This document shows, piece by piece, positions 7,364 through 9,556 of a stretch of DNA of 9,556 bases. A program made the position numbers and the translations under genes. Source of the DNA: Lachnospiraceae bacterium (GTDB lineage Bacteria; Bacillota; Clostridia; Lachnospirales; Lachnospiraceae). The stretch's first letter is position 1, and each line of letters begins with the position of its first letter. The notes beneath the pieces are model-generated. The model made no database searches, was not told the origin of the DNA, and worked only from the letters and a program-made list of their open reading frames with translations. The stretch covers positions 1 to 9,556 of the forward strand of contig JAFUXY010000132.1 in assembly GCA_017477005.1 (NCBI GenBank), read 5' to 3'.

Positions 7364-7393
7364 TCTGATGAAAAAGGGAGAAATCAGATTTTT
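7364..7393 (+). terminator. Possible weak terminator after lctP
   Basis: TCTGAT (7364-7369) and ATCAGA (7383-7388) can form a 6-bp stem with a 13-nt loop, directly followed by TTTTT (7389-7393). It lies 15 nt past the lctP stop. The stem is short and AT-rich and the loop is large, so this is a weak candidate. No better one is visible in the lctP-eno gap. Confidence 0.35.
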
Positions 7394-7402
7394 GAACAAT
7401 TA

Positions 7403-7441
7403 TTTGAAAAAAATCTCAACTTTTTCGTGCATTTTTTCAAA
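7403..7441. repeat. A/T-tract inverted repeat over the eno promoter region
   Basis: TTTGAAAAAAAT (7403-7414) is mirrored by ATTTTTTCAAA (7431-7441), identical except for one A of tract length, with 16 nt between. The right arm lies between the -35 position and the -10 box of the eno promoter. It could be an operator, a curved or UP-element-like A-tract region, or a product of the AT-rich composition. Confidence 0.4.
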
Positions 7442-7454
7442 AGAATGGTATAAT
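7425..7454 (+). promoter_or_regulatory. Extended -10 promoter for eno
   Basis: A perfect -10 TATAAT at 7449-7454 is preceded by TGG (7446-7448), an extended -10 TGn element. The expected -35 position (about 7425-7431, TCGTGCA) matches TTGACA poorly, so the promoter probably relies on the extended -10 and on the A/T tracts upstream. The start point would be near 7461, giving a leader of about 66 nt. Confidence 0.75.
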
Positions 7455-7493
7455 GGCAAAGTAACAAGAAACGTACTTCAAGTGGGTTTCAAT

Positions 7494-8834
<1,341 letters not shown>

Positions 8835-8883
8835 TTTTGACGAAAACGATCTACGGTCGTTTGGGAAAATTCATATAGAGAAT

Positions 8884-8916
8884 GAGGGGATGCAGGACTT
8901 TGCGGCATCCCCTTTT
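8884..8916 (+). terminator. Rho-independent terminator of eno (first of two)
   Basis: GGGGATGC (8886-8893) pairs with GCATCCCC (8905-8912) in an 8-bp stem, extended by an A-T and a G-T pair, with an 11-nt loop. The stem is followed by TTTT (8913-8916). It lies about 50 nt after the eno stop. The stem is GC-rich but the T-run is short. Confidence 0.8.
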
Positions 8917-8926
8917 GAAAACAACG

Positions 8927-8959
8927 AAAAAGGGAAGCGGTATAGGCTTCTCTTTTTTT
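8927..8959 (+). terminator. Second terminator after eno, probably bidirectional
   Basis: AAAAAGGGAAGC (8927-8938) pairs with GCTTCTCTTTTT (8946-8957), 12 bp with one G-T wobble and a 7-nt loop, with the T-run continuing to 8959. The stem has A-runs on one side and T-runs on the other, so it could work on both strands. It starts 10 nt after the first terminator and ends 17 nt before the next gene's start. Confidence 0.75.
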
Positions 8960-8965
8960 GAAGTA

Positions 8966-8970
8966 GGGAG
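8966..8970 (+). promoter_or_regulatory. Shine-Dalgarno that fixes a GTG start at 8977
   Basis: GGGAG at 8966-8970 lies 6 nt before GTG 8977. The downstream frame has no ATG within the window, so this RBS decides the start. The overlapping GTG at 8975 is ruled out because TGA follows it directly. Confidence 0.65.
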
Positions 8971-8976
8971 AAACGT

Positions 8977-9556
8977 GTGAAGGAGAAAAAAAATTTAGTT
9001 GGAAAAAAGGAATGGCGCGATCTGTTCGAACAAAAGCAGCTGGATACGGCGCAAAACTACATTGTCCGGGGCAATTACAGGGATTTCGAATGCAGCGATG
9101 CGAAGGCCAGTGTCAGTGTCGGCGCCAGTACGCGCAATCAATTTCACCCCTATATTACCTTTGCACCGACCTGTTTTACTGAGAATTGGGAGGAAAAGCA
9201 GTTTTTCTGCAACTGTTCCCGGGCGAATCCATCGCATTATTCTTCTGCTCAGAAAAAACCCTGTTCCCATGAAGCGGTGCTGCTGTTTTTGTGGGAAAGA
9301 GTTCATGGTCCGTGGGAATTTGAAGAGACGGACGAGGAGTACGAGACACGGATTCGGGAAGAGCGGATAGGGCGCATTGAGGCGAAACGCGCCAAACAAC
9401 AAGCCACGGAAGAGAAGGTCAAGCGAAAAGCTGCGGAATGGTCCTTCGCCAAATATGAAGGGAAAGAGGCGCTGTATTTCGACATTCCTAGTGCGATCCG
9501 AAACGAAAAGACCAATCTGTGGGCGCTGCATCGGGGCGAAGAGATTCTAAAAGAGG
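8977..9556 (+). CDS. SWIM zinc-finger protein, N-terminal part (probable SNF2-family helicase), runs off the end
   Basis: The first 193 residues are visible and the gene continues past 9556. It starts at GTG, and the visible frame contains no methionine after the start. Residues 12-34 (EWRDLF...A..YIVRGNYRDF) and a strand-rich stretch to about 77 resemble the region preceding SWIM fingers in Bacillota SNF2/DEAD-box helicases. The finger is C78-x-C80, a 15-residue insert, then C96-S-H98, followed by a helix EAVLLFLWERV. Residues about 115-155 are highly charged (E/K/R) and probably helical, possibly coiled coil. SWIM domains bind DNA or protein, so a role in chromosome transactions is plausible. 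Without the missing part the helicase core is not shown; a stand-alone SWIM protein is possible. I see no convincing promoter of its own. It follows two terminators, so transcription may depend on read-through or on an unrecognised promoter around 8915-8960. Confidence 0.7.
   Translation, partial: MKEKKNLVGKKEWRDLFEQKQLDTAQNYIVRGNYRDFECSDAKASVSVGASTRNQFHPYITFAPTCFTENWEEKQFFCNCSRANPSHYSSAQKKPCSHEAVLLFLWERVHGPWEFEETDEEYETRIREERIGRIEAKRAKQQATEEKVKRKAAEWSFAKYEGKEALYFDIPSAIRNEKTNLWALHRGEEILKE

Noticed and set aside
8915..8946. Promoter TTGAAA ... TATAGG for the SWIM gene
   Set aside because: The spacing would be 20 nt and the boxes overlap the second terminator stem, so it is not convincing.
8995..9531. 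A 178-codon minus-strand frame and a 123-codon plus frame in the SWIM region
   Set aside because: The GTG-started frame from 8977 has the SWIM cysteines and histidine and a properly spaced RBS; the other two lack both a motif and an RBS.

Overview
The window looks like a chromosomal segment of a Gram-positive bacterium of the phylum Bacillota, most likely class Clostridia. The reasons are the purine-rich Shine-Dalgarno sites, housekeeping promoters of TTGACA/TATAAT type, a ThiI without a rhodanese domain paired with its own cysteine desulfurase, a YqeV-type MtaB, and an HPr-like protein that keeps the regulatory serine. The genus cannot be named from the sequence alone. I see no mobile element, CRISPR array, rRNA or tRNA, and no clear sign of recent transfer.

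Layout. Positions 1-4018 hold a tight plus-strand run: the 3' end of prmA (L11 methyltransferase), fumC (class II fumarase, overlapping prmA by 8 bp), a NifS/IscS-family cysteine desulfurase, and thiI (tRNA 4-thiouridine synthetase). A minus-strand gene for a small HPr-like protein (4122-4349) faces this run. It ends in a good intrinsic terminator (4061-4100) and has its own promoter. Divergent from it, mtaB (4482-5759) encodes the tRNA ms2t6A37 methylthiotransferase. A near-consensus promoter overlapping the mtaB stop codon drives lctP (5820-7349), a lactate permease. Next comes eno (7527-8834), with an extended -10 promoter, a strong RBS and two tandem terminators. The window ends inside a GTG-started gene (8977 onward) whose product carries a SWIM zinc finger. 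This is probably the N-terminus of a SNF2-type helicase.

How the genes fit together. The desulfurase mobilises sulfur from cysteine, and ThiI activates tRNA U8 and inserts that sulfur. MtaB is a second tRNA-thiolating enzyme and PrmA modifies the ribosome, so translation-machinery modification is one theme. FumC, LctP, Eno and the HPr-like protein belong to central carbon metabolism and its regulation. There is no evidence that these form one pathway. The content is mostly ordinary housekeeping. The points most worth a second look are the HPr-like protein without its phosphorylatable histidine, the split of the usual prmA-rsmE-mtaB cluster, and the methionine-free SWIM-domain N-terminus.
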